This document shows, piece by piece, positions 54,352-62,944 of a stretch of 64,000 nucleotides of DNA (positions are counted from its first letter, which is position 1; each line of letters begins with the position of its first letter). Location: positions 4,193,501 to 4,257,500 of the forward strand of contig NZ_CP083956.1 in assembly GCF_006442795.2 (NCBI RefSeq). Reading direction: 5' to 3'. Both the position numbers and the translations under genes were made by a program. Below the pieces are notes generated by a model that saw only the letters and a list, made by a program, of their open reading frames with translations, was not told where the DNA came from and did not search any database. The DNA comes from Mesorhizobium sp. B1-1-8. Its GTDB lineage: Bacteria > Pseudomonadota > Alphaproteobacteria > Rhizobiales > Rhizobiaceae.

Positions 54352-54662
54352 AAGCGGGCGCGTTGACGCTTTTCGGCGCCCTGGCGCTGGCCTTCGTAGC
54401 CAGGCCGGTGTCGGCGGCCACGATCGAGGTGACGATCGACAAGCTGGTCTTTTCACCGGCAAGCGTCGAAGCCAAGGTCGGCGACACGATCGAATGGGTG
54501 AACAAGGACGCGCTTGCCCACACCGCCACGGTGAAGGGCGGCTGGGAGGTGATGATCGCGCCGAAGTCGAAGGGCAGGACGACGCTGAAGACGGCGGGAG
54601 CAGTCGACTATTTCTGCCGCTTCCACCCGAACATGAAAGGTCATCTCGACGTCTCGCCCTGA
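54348..54662 (+). CDS. Cupredoxin (amicyanin-like blue copper protein)
   Basis: The 104-residue precursor has a signal peptide ending V-S-A-A. Copper ligands are visible: His58 in A-H-T-A, and Cys90, His93 and Met96 in C-R-F-H-P-N-M, the C-x2-H-x2-M spacing of amicyanin-type proteins. It would carry electrons or copper in the periplasm. It is coupled to the DUF4142 gene, under the ECF-type promoter. Confidence 0.92.
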   Translation: MKAGALTLFGALALAFVARPVSAATIEVTIDKLVFSPASVEAKVGDTIEWVNKDALAHTATVKGGWEVMIAPKSKGRTTLKTAGAVDYFCRFHPNMKGHLDVSP

Positions 54663-54672
54663 GCTGTCCGGA

Positions 54673-54695
54673 CCGGCGGCCCGACTTGCCGCCGG
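54673..54695. terminator. Bidirectional hairpin between cupredoxin and hydrolase genes
   Basis: CCGGCGGC (54673-54680) pairs with GCCGCCGG (54688-54695). It sits in the 38-bp convergent spacer and could end both transcripts, although the T run is short. Confidence 0.5.
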
Positions 54696-54700
54696 CCCTT

Positions 54701-55501
54701 CTATAGACCGCTTTGCCAAGCGACCGCGTCGAGGCAGACGCCGACGAGATCCGACCTGGCATCGGTCAGATCCTCGAACACGTCGAAATGGTGTTTTCCG
54801 GTGGCCGGCGTCCAGGGGCAGTTCCATGCCTCCGACAGCAGCCTTGCCTGCCAAAGGAAGGACGGACGCTCCTGGGCGCCGACCCAGACATGGGCGGAGC
54901 AATCCGAACGCAGTGCCAGCCTGGCCGGGCTCTCGGCGGCAATTTCCGCCGCGTCGAGGCGCAATTCGGCGTTCATGCTGGTGGCGGCAAGTGGCTCCAG
55001 ATCGGACAGCGGCGAGATCGGCACGACCCGCACGACATCGGCCGCGAGGCGCATGTCGGCGCAGCCCATGCGGGCTGAAAGATGGCCGCCGGCGGAATGG
55101 CCGGTCACCACCACCGGTCCGCTCACGAGCGTCGATGCGGCCTCGATGGAGCGTGCGACTTCCTGCGTGATGTCGCGTATCCGCGCGGCGGGCGCCTGCG
55201 TGTAGGAAGGCATCGAGACCGCAAAACCACGCTCGACGGCGCCGGCGGCGAGATGCGACCAGCTTTCGCGGCCGGTCTCCAGCCAGTAGCCGCCATGGAC
55301 GAAGACCAGCAGCCCTTTCGCCTCGCCCTGCGGCAGGAACAGGTCGAAGCGGTTTCGCTCAAGCGGCCCGTAGGCGAGGCCGAGTTTTGCGCGCGCGCCG
55401 AGCGCGCTACGAAAGGCGGCCGCCTCGCGCTCCCAGCGCGGCGGATAGGTCTCGGCGCCGGCGATGAAGGCGCTATTGGCGTAGGCGCTGTCGTAATCCA
55501 T
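54701..55501 (-). CDS. Alpha/beta hydrolase, probable kynurenine formamidase
   Basis: This 266-residue hydrolase has the oxyanion motif H69-G-G-Y-W characteristic of kynurenine formamidases and the nucleophile Ser136 in G-H-S-A-G-G-H. A C-terminal K-H-H-F-D carries the probable catalytic His. It is divergent from kynureninase, so it likely converts N-formylkynurenine to kynurenine in tryptophan breakdown. It is not of the metal-dependent KynB type. The start is ATG 55501 with GAGG upstream. Confidence 0.82.
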   Translation of the reverse strand: MDYDSAYANSAFIAGAETYPPRWEREAAAFRSALGARAKLGLAYGPLERNRFDLFLPQGEAKGLLVFVHGGYWLETGRESWSHLAAGAVERGFAVSMPSYTQAPAARIRDITQEVARSIEAASTLVSGPVVVTGHSAGGHLSARMGCADMRLAADVVRVVPISPLSDLEPLAATSMNAELRLDAAEIAAESPARLALRSDCSAHVWVGAQERPSFLWQARLLSEAWNCPWTPATGKHHFDVFEDLTDARSDLVGVCLDAVAWQSGL

Positions 55502-55659
55502 GATTCCTCGTCTCAATGCCCGTTCCGCCAGTGTCCGCAAATGCCTGTTTCATTTGGGCTGGCTGCAACATCGCATGGCTTAGCCACATTGCGCCTCGGC
55601 CGTAAGCAGTGTTTTCTGCGCGGGCTGCCAAGACCGGCCAGATTCCATCAGGTTTCCAG

Positions 55660-56853
55660 ATGACCGATTTTTCCAGGACGCGCCAGTTGTTCGATTTGCC
55701 CGACGGCGTCATCTATCTCGATGGCAATTCGCTCGGGCCGTTGCCCAAGGCGGCGGTGGCAGCGGTGAACCGGCTGATGACCGAGGAATGGGGCAAGGAC
55801 CTGATCCGCGCCTGGAACACGCGCGGCTGGATCGCCAAGCCGCGCACGGTGGGCGACAGGATCGCCAGGCTGATCGGCACGCCGCCAAACAGCGTCGTCG
55901 TCGGCGACACCTTGTCGATCAAGGTCTACCAGGCATTGGCGTCGGCGCTTGCCTTGCGGCCGCAGCGGCGCGTCATTCTCTCCGACAGCGGCAATTTCCC
56001 GAGCGACCTCTATATGGCGGAAGGGCTGATCGCGCTGCTCGACCGCGGCTATGAACTGCGCACGCCGGAACCGGAGGATGTCGAGGCGGCGATTAACGAG
56101 GATGTAGCGGTGGTCATGCTGACCGAAGTCGACTATCGCACCGGGCGCATCCACGACATGGGCGGGGTCACCGCGAAAGTCCACGCCGCCGGTGCGGTCA
56201 CCATCTGGGATCTCGCTCATTCGGCCGGCGCCATGCCGATCGATCTTGTCGGCGCGCGCGCCGATTTTGCCGTCGGCTGCACCTATAAATACCTCAATGG
56301 CGGCCCCGGCGCGCCGGCCTTCATCTATGTCGCGGAGCAGCATATCGCCGGCGCGCGCCCTGCCCTTTCGGGCTGGCTCGGCCATGGCGCGCCGTTCGAT
56401 TTCGACCTGCACTACCGGCCGGCCGAAACCGTCGAGCGGTTGCGCATCGGCACGCCGCCGCTGCTGTCCTTCGCCGCACTCGAGGCGGCGCTCGAGGTGT
56501 GGGACGAGGTCGACCTGCACGATCTCCGCGCGCGCTCGATCGAGCTCTCCGAACTGTTCATCGCCGAGGTCGAGGCGCGCTGCCCCGAGCTGGCGCTCGC
56601 CAGTCCGCGCGACCCAAACCGGCGCGGCAGCCAGGTGTCGTTCCGTTTCCCGGACGGCTACGCCGCCATGCAGGCGCTGATCGCGCGCGGCGTGATCGGT
56701 GATTTCCGCGCCCCCGACATCATGCGCTTCGGCTTCACGCCGCTCTATATCGGCCGCGAGGATATTCTGGCCGCTGTCGACATCCTCGAAGACGTGATGA
56801 CGAACCGGCTTTGGGACAATGCGACCTACAGGCGCCGCGCGGCGGTGACGTGA
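55660..56853 (+). CDS. kynU: Kynureninase
   Basis: This 397-residue PLP enzyme cleaves kynurenine to anthranilate and alanine. PLP-Lys210 lies in C-T-Y-K-Y-L-N-G-G-P-G-A-P. L-D-G-N-S-L-G-P and S-D-S-G-N-F-P-S-D are family marks. An earlier in-frame start at 55609 would add 17 residues without support. Tryptophan dioxygenase is not in the window, and nothing convincing follows before 57018. Confidence 0.94.
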   Translation: MTDFSRTRQLFDLPDGVIYLDGNSLGPLPKAAVAAVNRLMTEEWGKDLIRAWNTRGWIAKPRTVGDRIARLIGTPPNSVVVGDTLSIKVYQALASALALRPQRRVILSDSGNFPSDLYMAEGLIALLDRGYELRTPEPEDVEAAINEDVAVVMLTEVDYRTGRIHDMGGVTAKVHAAGAVTIWDLAHSAGAMPIDLVGARADFAVGCTYKYLNGGPGAPAFIYVAEQHIAGARPALSGWLGHGAPFDFDLHYRPAETVERLRIGTPPLLSFAALEAALEVWDEVDLHDLRARSIELSELFIAEVEARCPELALASPRDPNRRGSQVSFRFPDGYAAMQALIARGVIGDFRAPDIMRFGFTPLYIGREDILAAVDILEDVMTNRLWDNATYRRRAAVT

Positions 56854-57018
56854 CGGGCAGGCCGGCCTGAACTCATGACGGAAGCGGCTGGCGAAGGACG
56901 TGATAGAGGCCAGCCTCGTCGGCATCGGCCTTGCCTTGCCGAGTTCGCCGCACTCTATGGCCCGATGACCGTGTGCCCTTCTCTCTCCCCCGCTATCGTC
57001 GCGAACCACCGGGCTAGA

Positions 57019-57567
57019 CTAGGTGCGGCCCGCACGCGTCTCGGCAGCCTTGCGCGCTGCTTTTTTTCGTCCAGCCGCCCCCTTGGTCTGCGCTGCCTTG
57101 CGCGCGGCGGCCGAGCGGCCGGATGCGCCCTTCGTCTCGGCGGCCTTCTTGGCCGCAGCCGAACGTTCCTTCACGGTCCGGCGTGATGCCGCGCCTTTGG
57201 TTTGCCGTGACAGCGCCTGATGTGATGCCGTGCTCTTCGGTTCATGCTCAAGCACCTCGGAGACAGCCTTCGAGACCTTCGGGCGGCGCTGCGTTTTGCG
57301 CTCTCCCTGGCCCGCCTCATAGGCGTATTCCGCGCTCTTGCGTGTACTCTCCTTGGCCTTGCCTTTCTTGGGCGGCGGCAGGTCGACCCCTGCGCGGCGC
57401 GCCTCGGAAAGGCCGATGGCGATGGCCTGCTTCGTCGAGCGCGCTCCGTGCTCGCCGCGGCGGATCTTGTCAATCTCTTCGTGCACAAACTCGCCGGCCT
57501 GGGTGGTCGGCGACTTGCCTTCGCGCTTGTCCTTTTGCGCCTTCTCGATGGTTTTCTTGTCCGGCAT
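57019..57567 (-). CDS. DUF6496-type protein with histone-H1-like tail
   Basis: The 182-residue protein has an N-terminal domain (E-F-V-H-E-E-I-D-K-I, K-Q-A-I-A-I-G-L-S-E-A-R-R-A-G) known from rhizobial small proteins annotated as DUF6496. The last 50 residues are Lys/Ala-rich, with three imperfect repeats on the theme R-K-A-A-x-T-K-G-A-x-G-R. This resembles histone H1 tails and suggests DNA binding. AAAGGAGAA lies before the ATG. Confidence 0.85.
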   Translation of the reverse strand: MPDKKTIEKAQKDKREGKSPTTQAGEFVHEEIDKIRRGEHGARSTKQAIAIGLSEARRAGVDLPPPKKGKAKESTRKSAEYAYEAGQGERKTQRRPKVSKAVSEVLEHEPKSTASHQALSRQTKGAASRRTVKERSAAAKKAAETKGASGRSAAARKAAQTKGAAGRKKAARKAAETRAGRT

Positions 57568-58042
57568 CGCGTTTCTCCTTTCTTGTTTTCTTGCTGCTCC
57601 GACTACTCGACAAGCATCCAGGTACCAATCAGGCGTTCTTTGATGATATTGATGGTATTTGTGTCGTTCATCGCGTTGCCTGCTGGATGCTGGACCGCGT
57701 CATGATCATCGGGAACCGGAGGCCTCGTTGTCCGGCGCCGGGCGTCAAACCAACGCCCCCGCGCGGTGGATGTTCCGCGGTTCTCAGCGCGGCTGGAACC
57801 GTGCCTCCGCTATTCTTTTCTTCAGGCACTCAACCTGTCCAGCCAGCATTCCGCCATTCGGCCTGTGCAAGTCCGCGAATCTCTGGCTTCGCAGCCGGCA
57901 CTCGGCATTGCGGCTTTAGGCGCGTCGCTACGCGCCAAGTCCAAAGGGCGGCAGAAGACCTGAGAAGTTAGAGGAGCGCTGGACGGCACACGCAACAAGG
58001 ACTTCGCCAGTAGATTGCCGACCGGCATGTCGCGGCTGAGCC
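57568..58042. other. 475-bp intergenic region without a supported gene
   Basis: No reading frame here looks coding. A GGCGCGT-CGCT-ACGCGCC hairpin near 57917-57934 lacks a T run and could be a weak terminator for the ABC gene. Otherwise I see nothing definite. Confidence 0.4.
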
Positions 58043-60214
58043 CTATTTCGGCCCCGGCCGTCCCTGGGTCCACGCCCCACTCCCCCAAAGCGCCCGCTGG
58101 ATCAAATTCCGTTTGCGCTTGAGCGGGACGAGGTTGACATCACTGACCAGCCTGGCGCCGCCCTTCTGCCGCTCCAGCGTGATCTTGCGGGTATGGAAGG
58201 CTTCGAGCTCGGCGCGGTGCGCCACGCTGACGATGGTGACCTTGGGCAATTCGCGCATCACGATTCCCATCATGTTGTCCTGGCTCTTCTCGTCCAGCGC
58301 CGAAGTCGCTTCGTCCAGCACGACGATGTCGGGGGCATGCAACAAGAGCCGTGCAAATGCCAGTCGCTGCTTTTCGCCGCCCGACAGCGTCTGGTCCCAC
58401 GGCGCCTCTTCCTCAAGTTTGGCGGCGAGATAGGCGAGACCGACCTTGTCGAGGACAGCCTTGATTTCCTTGCTCGTCCAGTTGTCGGCGGCGGCGGGGT
58501 AGGCAACGGCACGGCGCAGCGTGCCTGTCGGGACGTAGGGGCGCTGCGGCAGCATGAACAGCCGCCTGTCGGGGCGGAAATCGACGCTGCCGCTGCCCCA
58601 TGGCCATAGGCCGGCGATGGCCCGCACCAGCGTCGACTTGCCCGTGCCGGATTCGCCTGAGACCAGCACCCGCTCGCCCGGCTCGATCATCACCTCGGTT
58701 TCCTTGACCACGGAAGTGCCGTCGTCCAGCGTCACGGACAGATTGTTGAGGCTGAGGATCGCACCGTCTGCCGTTTCGCCGTGCTGGATGCGTCCCAGAG
58801 TGTCGTTCTGTTCGGCGCGCTCCAGCGCGTCGAGCGACATCATCAGCGAGGCGATGCGGTGGGCCGACGCGTTCCAGTCGGCCAGGCGCGGGTAATTGTC
58901 GACCAGCCAGCCGAACGCGGCCTGCACGATGGCGAAGGCGGAAGCCGCCTGCATGACCTGGCCGAGCGACATCGTGCCGTCGAGGAATTTTGGCGCGCTC
59001 AGCAGCACCGGCACCACCGGCGCGAACAGGCTCGAGCCTTGCGAGACAAGTGCGGTGCGCATGTGCTGGCCGGTGAGCCGCGCCCAGCGCCTCAGCACGC
59101 CACCAAAAGTCCTGTCGATGCCGCTGTTCTCCTCCTCCTCGCCGCCCAGCAGGGCGATGCTTTCGCCGTTTTCTCGCACGCGCGTCAGGACATAGCGGAA
59201 TTCGGCTTCCGCCTGGTTCTTCTGCTCCGAGAGCTGCACGAAATCGCGGCCGATGACGAACATCGAGGTGGAGGTGATCACGGCATAGATTACGGCGGTT
59301 ATGACGAGGAAGCCGGGCACGGTGATGGTCGAGCCGCCGAGCGTGAAGCTGAGTGCCCCGCCGATCGTCCACAGCACCACGATGAAGGTCGAGGCCGCCA
59401 GGAACGCGTTGAGCACGCCGGCGATGAATTCGACGGGCGACTCGGTGGCGATGCGCAGATCCTCCGAGATGCGGGCCTCGGGATTCTGATGGTCGCCGCT
59501 TACGAGGTTCAATTGATAGTAGCGGCCGTTGGCCAGCCAGCGCGCGATGACCGCGGTGGTGAGCCAAGAACGCCAGCGGCGCTCCATCGTCATGCGCAGG
59601 TAAACCTGCGCGACGACGAGGCCGATGCTGCCGGCGACCAGCGGCAGGAACACGGCGCTCAGCACATAGACCGTGTGGGCGTTGCGCTGCTCTATGGCGT
59701 CGAAGATCGAGCGGTTCCAGACATTGATGCCATACTGGAAGCCGACATTGGCGCTGATCAGGACCAGGAGCCCGATCGTCAACGGCCAGGCGAGCTTGTC
59801 GCCGTGCCTGCCCCAGTAGCCGCGCCCGCCGATCCAGAACCGCCGCAACAGGTATTTCTTGCGCGCCTGCGCGGCTTCTTCGGGCGTCAGCTCCGGATCG
59901 GGTTCGACCGGATCCGGCGGCGGCGGTGCAGCCTCGCCGACAACCTCGGAGGCCGCTTCGACGGCCGAATGCTTCTTCTCGCGGGGCTTGTCTTGGTCGC
60001 GGGGCTTGTCTTCGCCGGACTCGTCTCGGCGGAGCTTGTCTTCGCTAGGCTTCTCGCCGCGGGGCTGCTGTTGGCGCGCCTCCTCATGGCGCTTTTCTTC
60101 ACTCGACGCCTTTTGGCGCGACGCATTCTTGCGCGGCGTCTGCCGCCGCGGTTTGCGGGCACTGCGCTGTCCGGCGCCGCCGGCCGGTTTCGGTTTGGGT
60201 TTCGCGTCGGACAT
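58043..60214 (-). CDS. ABC transporter, SbmA/BacA- or ABCD-like, fused permease-ATPase
   Basis: The product has 723 residues. The first 105 or so are Lys/Arg/Glu/Pro-rich and disordered. A membrane domain with about six helices includes R-W-R-S-W-L-T and N-G-R-Y-Y-Q-L, motifs of the SbmA_BacA/ABC_membrane_2 group. The ATPase has G-E-S-G-T-G-K-S-T, L-S-G-G-E-K-Q-R and V-V-L-D-E-A-T-S-A-L-D. Rhizobial BclA of this build imports host NCR peptides. YddA-like proteins are the other option. I use ATG 60214; a TTG at 60223 is possible. Confidence 0.88.
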   Translation of the reverse strand: MSDAKPKPKPAGGAGQRSARKPRRQTPRKNASRQKASSEEKRHEEARQQQPRGEKPSEDKLRRDESGEDKPRDQDKPREKKHSAVEAASEVVGEAAPPPPDPVEPDPELTPEEAAQARKKYLLRRFWIGGRGYWGRHGDKLAWPLTIGLLVLISANVGFQYGINVWNRSIFDAIEQRNAHTVYVLSAVFLPLVAGSIGLVVAQVYLRMTMERRWRSWLTTAVIARWLANGRYYQLNLVSGDHQNPEARISEDLRIATESPVEFIAGVLNAFLAASTFIVVLWTIGGALSFTLGGSTITVPGFLVITAVIYAVITSTSMFVIGRDFVQLSEQKNQAEAEFRYVLTRVRENGESIALLGGEEEENSGIDRTFGGVLRRWARLTGQHMRTALVSQGSSLFAPVVPVLLSAPKFLDGTMSLGQVMQAASAFAIVQAAFGWLVDNYPRLADWNASAHRIASLMMSLDALERAEQNDTLGRIQHGETADGAILSLNNLSVTLDDGTSVVKETEVMIEPGERVLVSGESGTGKSTLVRAIAGLWPWGSGSVDFRPDRRLFMLPQRPYVPTGTLRRAVAYPAAADNWTSKEIKAVLDKVGLAYLAAKLEEEAPWDQTLSGGEKQRLAFARLLLHAPDIVVLDEATSALDEKSQDNMMGIVMRELPKVTIVSVAHRAELEAFHTRKITLERQKGGARLVSDVNLVPLKRKRNLIQRALWGSGAWTQGRPGPK

Positions 60215-60323
60215 CGCCGACAACGGCCTGGAAATCAGAAGGTTTCATGAGGCAGGGGATCCGGTTGCCTCGCCTTGTCGACAGGCGGGCTATGCCCGCC
60301 TGTCGACGATGCCACTGGGCGTG

Positions 60324-60977
60324 CTATCCGCTGAAGCCCCGGCGCGCCGCGGCCATGCCCTCGACCATCAGCTTCAGGCCGAGCGCTCCGACCACGGCGC
60401 CGGCGGCGCGGTCGATCCAGTGTTTGGCGCCGAGATAAGCCGAGCGCGGCCTGCTCGATGAGAAGGCGAAAGCGACGATCGCGTACCAGACGAACTCGTT
60501 GCAGAAGAGCAGCGGCGGCAGCACGAGCAGCATCCAGAGCGGCGGCGAGGCCGGCAGCATGGCGGCGAACATCGAGGCATAGAAGATGGCGGTCTTCGGG
60601 TTCGCGAGCTGCACGAGAACCGCGCGGCGCAGCGCCCGCCAGAACGAGCCGGCGCGAGCCGACACATCGGTGCCGATCTCGATCGGCTCGTTGGCGCCGC
60701 GCCAGATCTTTATGCCGATCCATAACAGATAGGCGCCGCCGGCGATGCGCAGAAAGATATCCAGCCAGGCAACCTGGACAAGCAGCGCGGTCAGGCCCGC
60801 GACCGCAATGGTGGCGAAGATGAAGCCGCCAATGCCCATGCCGATGGCGGCGGCCAGACCGTCCTTGCGTTCGCCGGCGACCGCGATGCGGGAGACGACG
60901 ACGAAGCTTGGCCCGGGGCTCATCGCGCCCAACAGGAAAACGCCCAGGATGGAAAAGATCGTCACAAGCTCGGACAA
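60324..60977 (-). CDS. LysE/RhtB-family exporter
   Basis: This 217-residue protein has six hydrophobic segments. The family motif M-S-P-G-P-S-F is at residue 19 and N-P-K-T-A-I-F-Y-A-S near 125. The start is TTG with GGAG seven bases upstream. It is monocistronic. The substrate is unknown, and it is only distantly similar to the LysE gene at 19526. Confidence 0.9.
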   Translation of the reverse strand: MSELVTIFSILGVFLLGAMSPGPSFVVVSRIAVAGERKDGLAAAIGMGIGGFIFATIAVAGLTALLVQVAWLDIFLRIAGGAYLLWIGIKIWRGANEPIEIGTDVSARAGSFWRALRRAVLVQLANPKTAIFYASMFAAMLPASPPLWMLLVLPPLLFCNEFVWYAIVAFAFSSSRPRSAYLGAKHWIDRAAGAVVGALGLKLMVEGMAAARRGFSG

Positions 60978-61175
60978 GACTTCACTCCGTTAGTGATGCC
61001 GGTTGTGCTTGCGCCGATGCTGGCGCCACGCGGCTTGTCACCACCCTAGCGCGAGAATCCCTCCGATAGAAGGACCATGCCTTCGATTCCAAAGCCGCTC
61101 CGCCGCCGGAGCCCGGCGGCCGCCTCATCGCCATCGGCTGCAAGATGCTCCAGCTGCCATTCCAGCCGCCCGGAC

Positions 61176-62030
61176 CTATCGATGGGCCGGCTGCTGCTTG
61201 GCGCGCGTGACGATCTGTGTCGGGCTGACGAAGCGCAGCGCAATCAGCAGCCAGATCAGCGTGGTGATCATGTAGATGACCGCCATGGCGTCGATCGACT
61301 GCCCGGCGCGGACACCGGCAGCGAACACGGCATAGTAAAGCGAGACGACGAGCGTCTGGCTGGTCGGGCCGGCGGTCAGGAAGGTCAGTTCGAACATGGC
61401 GATGGTGCGCACCAGCACCAGCAGCAGCGCCGCAAGCACGCCCGGCACAAGCAGCGGCGCAAGCACGTGGATGAACAGCCTGAGCGTGTTGGCGCCGAAA
61501 ACGCGCGCGGCCTGTTCGATCTTCGGATCGATCTGCTCGATGAACGGGATCATCACCAGGATGACGAAGGGCACGGTCGGCACGAGGTTGGCGAGGATCA
61601 CCCCCCACATCGTGCCGCCGAACGGCGTCGAATAGAGCACGGTGGCGAGCGGGATGCCGTAGGTCATCGGCGGAACGAGGATCGGCAGCAGGAACAAAAG
61701 CATCACGGCCCGCTTGCCGGGAAAGTCGCGGCGGGCAAGGGCATAGGCCGCCGGCACGCCGACCAGACCGGAGATGACGACCACGGCGCCGACGATCTCG
61801 AAGGTCGCGATCAGCACATAGCCGAGCTGGAACTCGCTCCAGGCGCTGCCATACCAGCGATCGGTGAAGCCGGCCGGCAGCCATGTGCCCAGCCAACGCG
61901 TGGCGAAGGAGTTGACGACAACCGTCGCAACAAGGGCGAAGATGTTGAGGACGAAGAAGGCGACCAGCATCCAGACCGCCGTCGCCCACAGCTTCTCGCC
62001 GACCGTCCGCCTGGTCCGTGCCGCCGCCAT
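61176..62030 (-). CDS. ABC transporter permease (PotC/FbpB-like)
   Basis: This 284-residue permease has about six helices. The EAA loop E-Q-A-A-R-V-F-G-A-N is typical of polyamine, iron(III) and thiamine importers. I choose ATG 62030, with GGGAAGGG six bases upstream; a TTG two codons earlier overlaps the previous gene. It is third in the operon after the ATPase and the partner permease. Confidence 0.92.
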   Translation of the reverse strand: MAAARTRRTVGEKLWATAVWMLVAFFVLNIFALVATVVVNSFATRWLGTWLPAGFTDRWYGSAWSEFQLGYVLIATFEIVGAVVVISGLVGVPAAYALARRDFPGKRAVMLLFLLPILVPPMTYGIPLATVLYSTPFGGTMWGVILANLVPTVPFVILVMIPFIEQIDPKIEQAARVFGANTLRLFIHVLAPLLVPGVLAALLLVLVRTIAMFELTFLTAGPTSQTLVVSLYYAVFAAGVRAGQSIDAMAVIYMITTLIWLLIALRFVSPTQIVTRAKQQPAHR

Positions 62031-62032
62031 CG

Positions 62033-62944
62033 TCAACCCTTCCCGCCGGCGGCGGAGCCGCGATAGAGGAGCGCGCGTGCGCCAAGAACGGCAATCACGA
62101 TGACGAGCTGGACCGCAGCCATGACCATCGCGATCGCCGAGGCCAGCGAATAGTCGTACTGCTCGAACGCCGCCTCGTAGGCGGCGATCGAGATGACGCG
62201 GGTCGGGCCGGCCGGCGCGCCGAGCAGCACGGCCGACGGGAACACCGCGAAGGCCTGAACGAAGGACAGGCAGAAGGTGATCGCCAGGCCCGAGGCAAGC
62301 AGCGGCAAGACGATGTTGACGAAGCGCTGGCGGGCGTTGGCGCCGAGCGTCGCCGCCGCCTGTTCGAGCGAAGGGTCGATGCCGGTGATGTAGGACAGGG
62401 TCAGCAGGAAGGTGAAGGGAAAGCCGGTGATCACCAGCGACAGGAACACGCCCCAGTAATTATGGATCAGCCGGATCGGCCGCCCGACCAGGCCGAACAG
62501 GATCAGCACCTGGTTCATCCAGCCTTTCGGGCCGAGATAGTTGAGCATGCCTTCGGCGACCAGCACCGTGCCCAGGGTGATCGGCAGGATCAGGATGGTG
62601 GTGAGCAGCCGCTGGTTGCGGAGCAGCCGCACGCGCATGGCGACCGGCACCGAGGCGATGACATTGAACAGCGTCGCGGGCACGGCGATCCACAGCGTCC
62701 TGGAAATCGTCTGGTAGAGGAACGGATCGGAGAAGAACCTGGCGTAGTTGGCGAACATGCCGCCTTCCTTCGGCTGGAACGACAGCCACAGCCCGTAAAG
62801 GAAGGGATAGACGAACAGCAGGATAACGAAAGCCGCGGCCGGCAAAACGAGCAGCGTCACACCGTCCAGCCCGCGCGCGGCGAGGCGGGCCGACAGCGGC
62901 GGCCGCTCATGGCGCCCTACCTCGACAGGCGGGACGGTGCTCAC
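62033..62944 (-). CDS. ABC transporter permease (PotB-like)
   Basis: This 303-residue permease has six helices and the EAA loop E-Q-A-A-A-T-L-G-A-N. The GTG start overlaps the ATPase stop by four bases. It pairs with the permease downstream. The binding protein is probably upstream of the window. Confidence 0.92.
   Translation of the reverse strand: MSTVPPVEVGRHERPPLSARLAARGLDGVTLLVLPAAAFVILLFVYPFLYGLWLSFQPKEGGMFANYARFFSDPFLYQTISRTLWIAVPATLFNVIASVPVAMRVRLLRNQRLLTTILILPITLGTVLVAEGMLNYLGPKGWMNQVLILFGLVGRPIRLIHNYWGVFLSLVITGFPFTFLLTLSYITGIDPSLEQAAATLGANARQRFVNIVLPLLASGLAITFCLSFVQAFAVFPSAVLLGAPAGPTRVISIAAYEAAFEQYDYSLASAIAMVMAAVQLVIVIAVLGARALLYRGSAAGGKG

Noticed and set aside
56875..57186. 103-codon plus frame after kynU as a tryptophan dioxygenase remnant
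   Set aside because: Its sequence has no dioxygenase motif, and much of it is antisense to the DUF6496 gene.
57705..57760. General-stress EcfG promoter (GGAAC then CGTC)
   Set aside because: No credible gene starts downstream on that strand, and the -10 half is weak.
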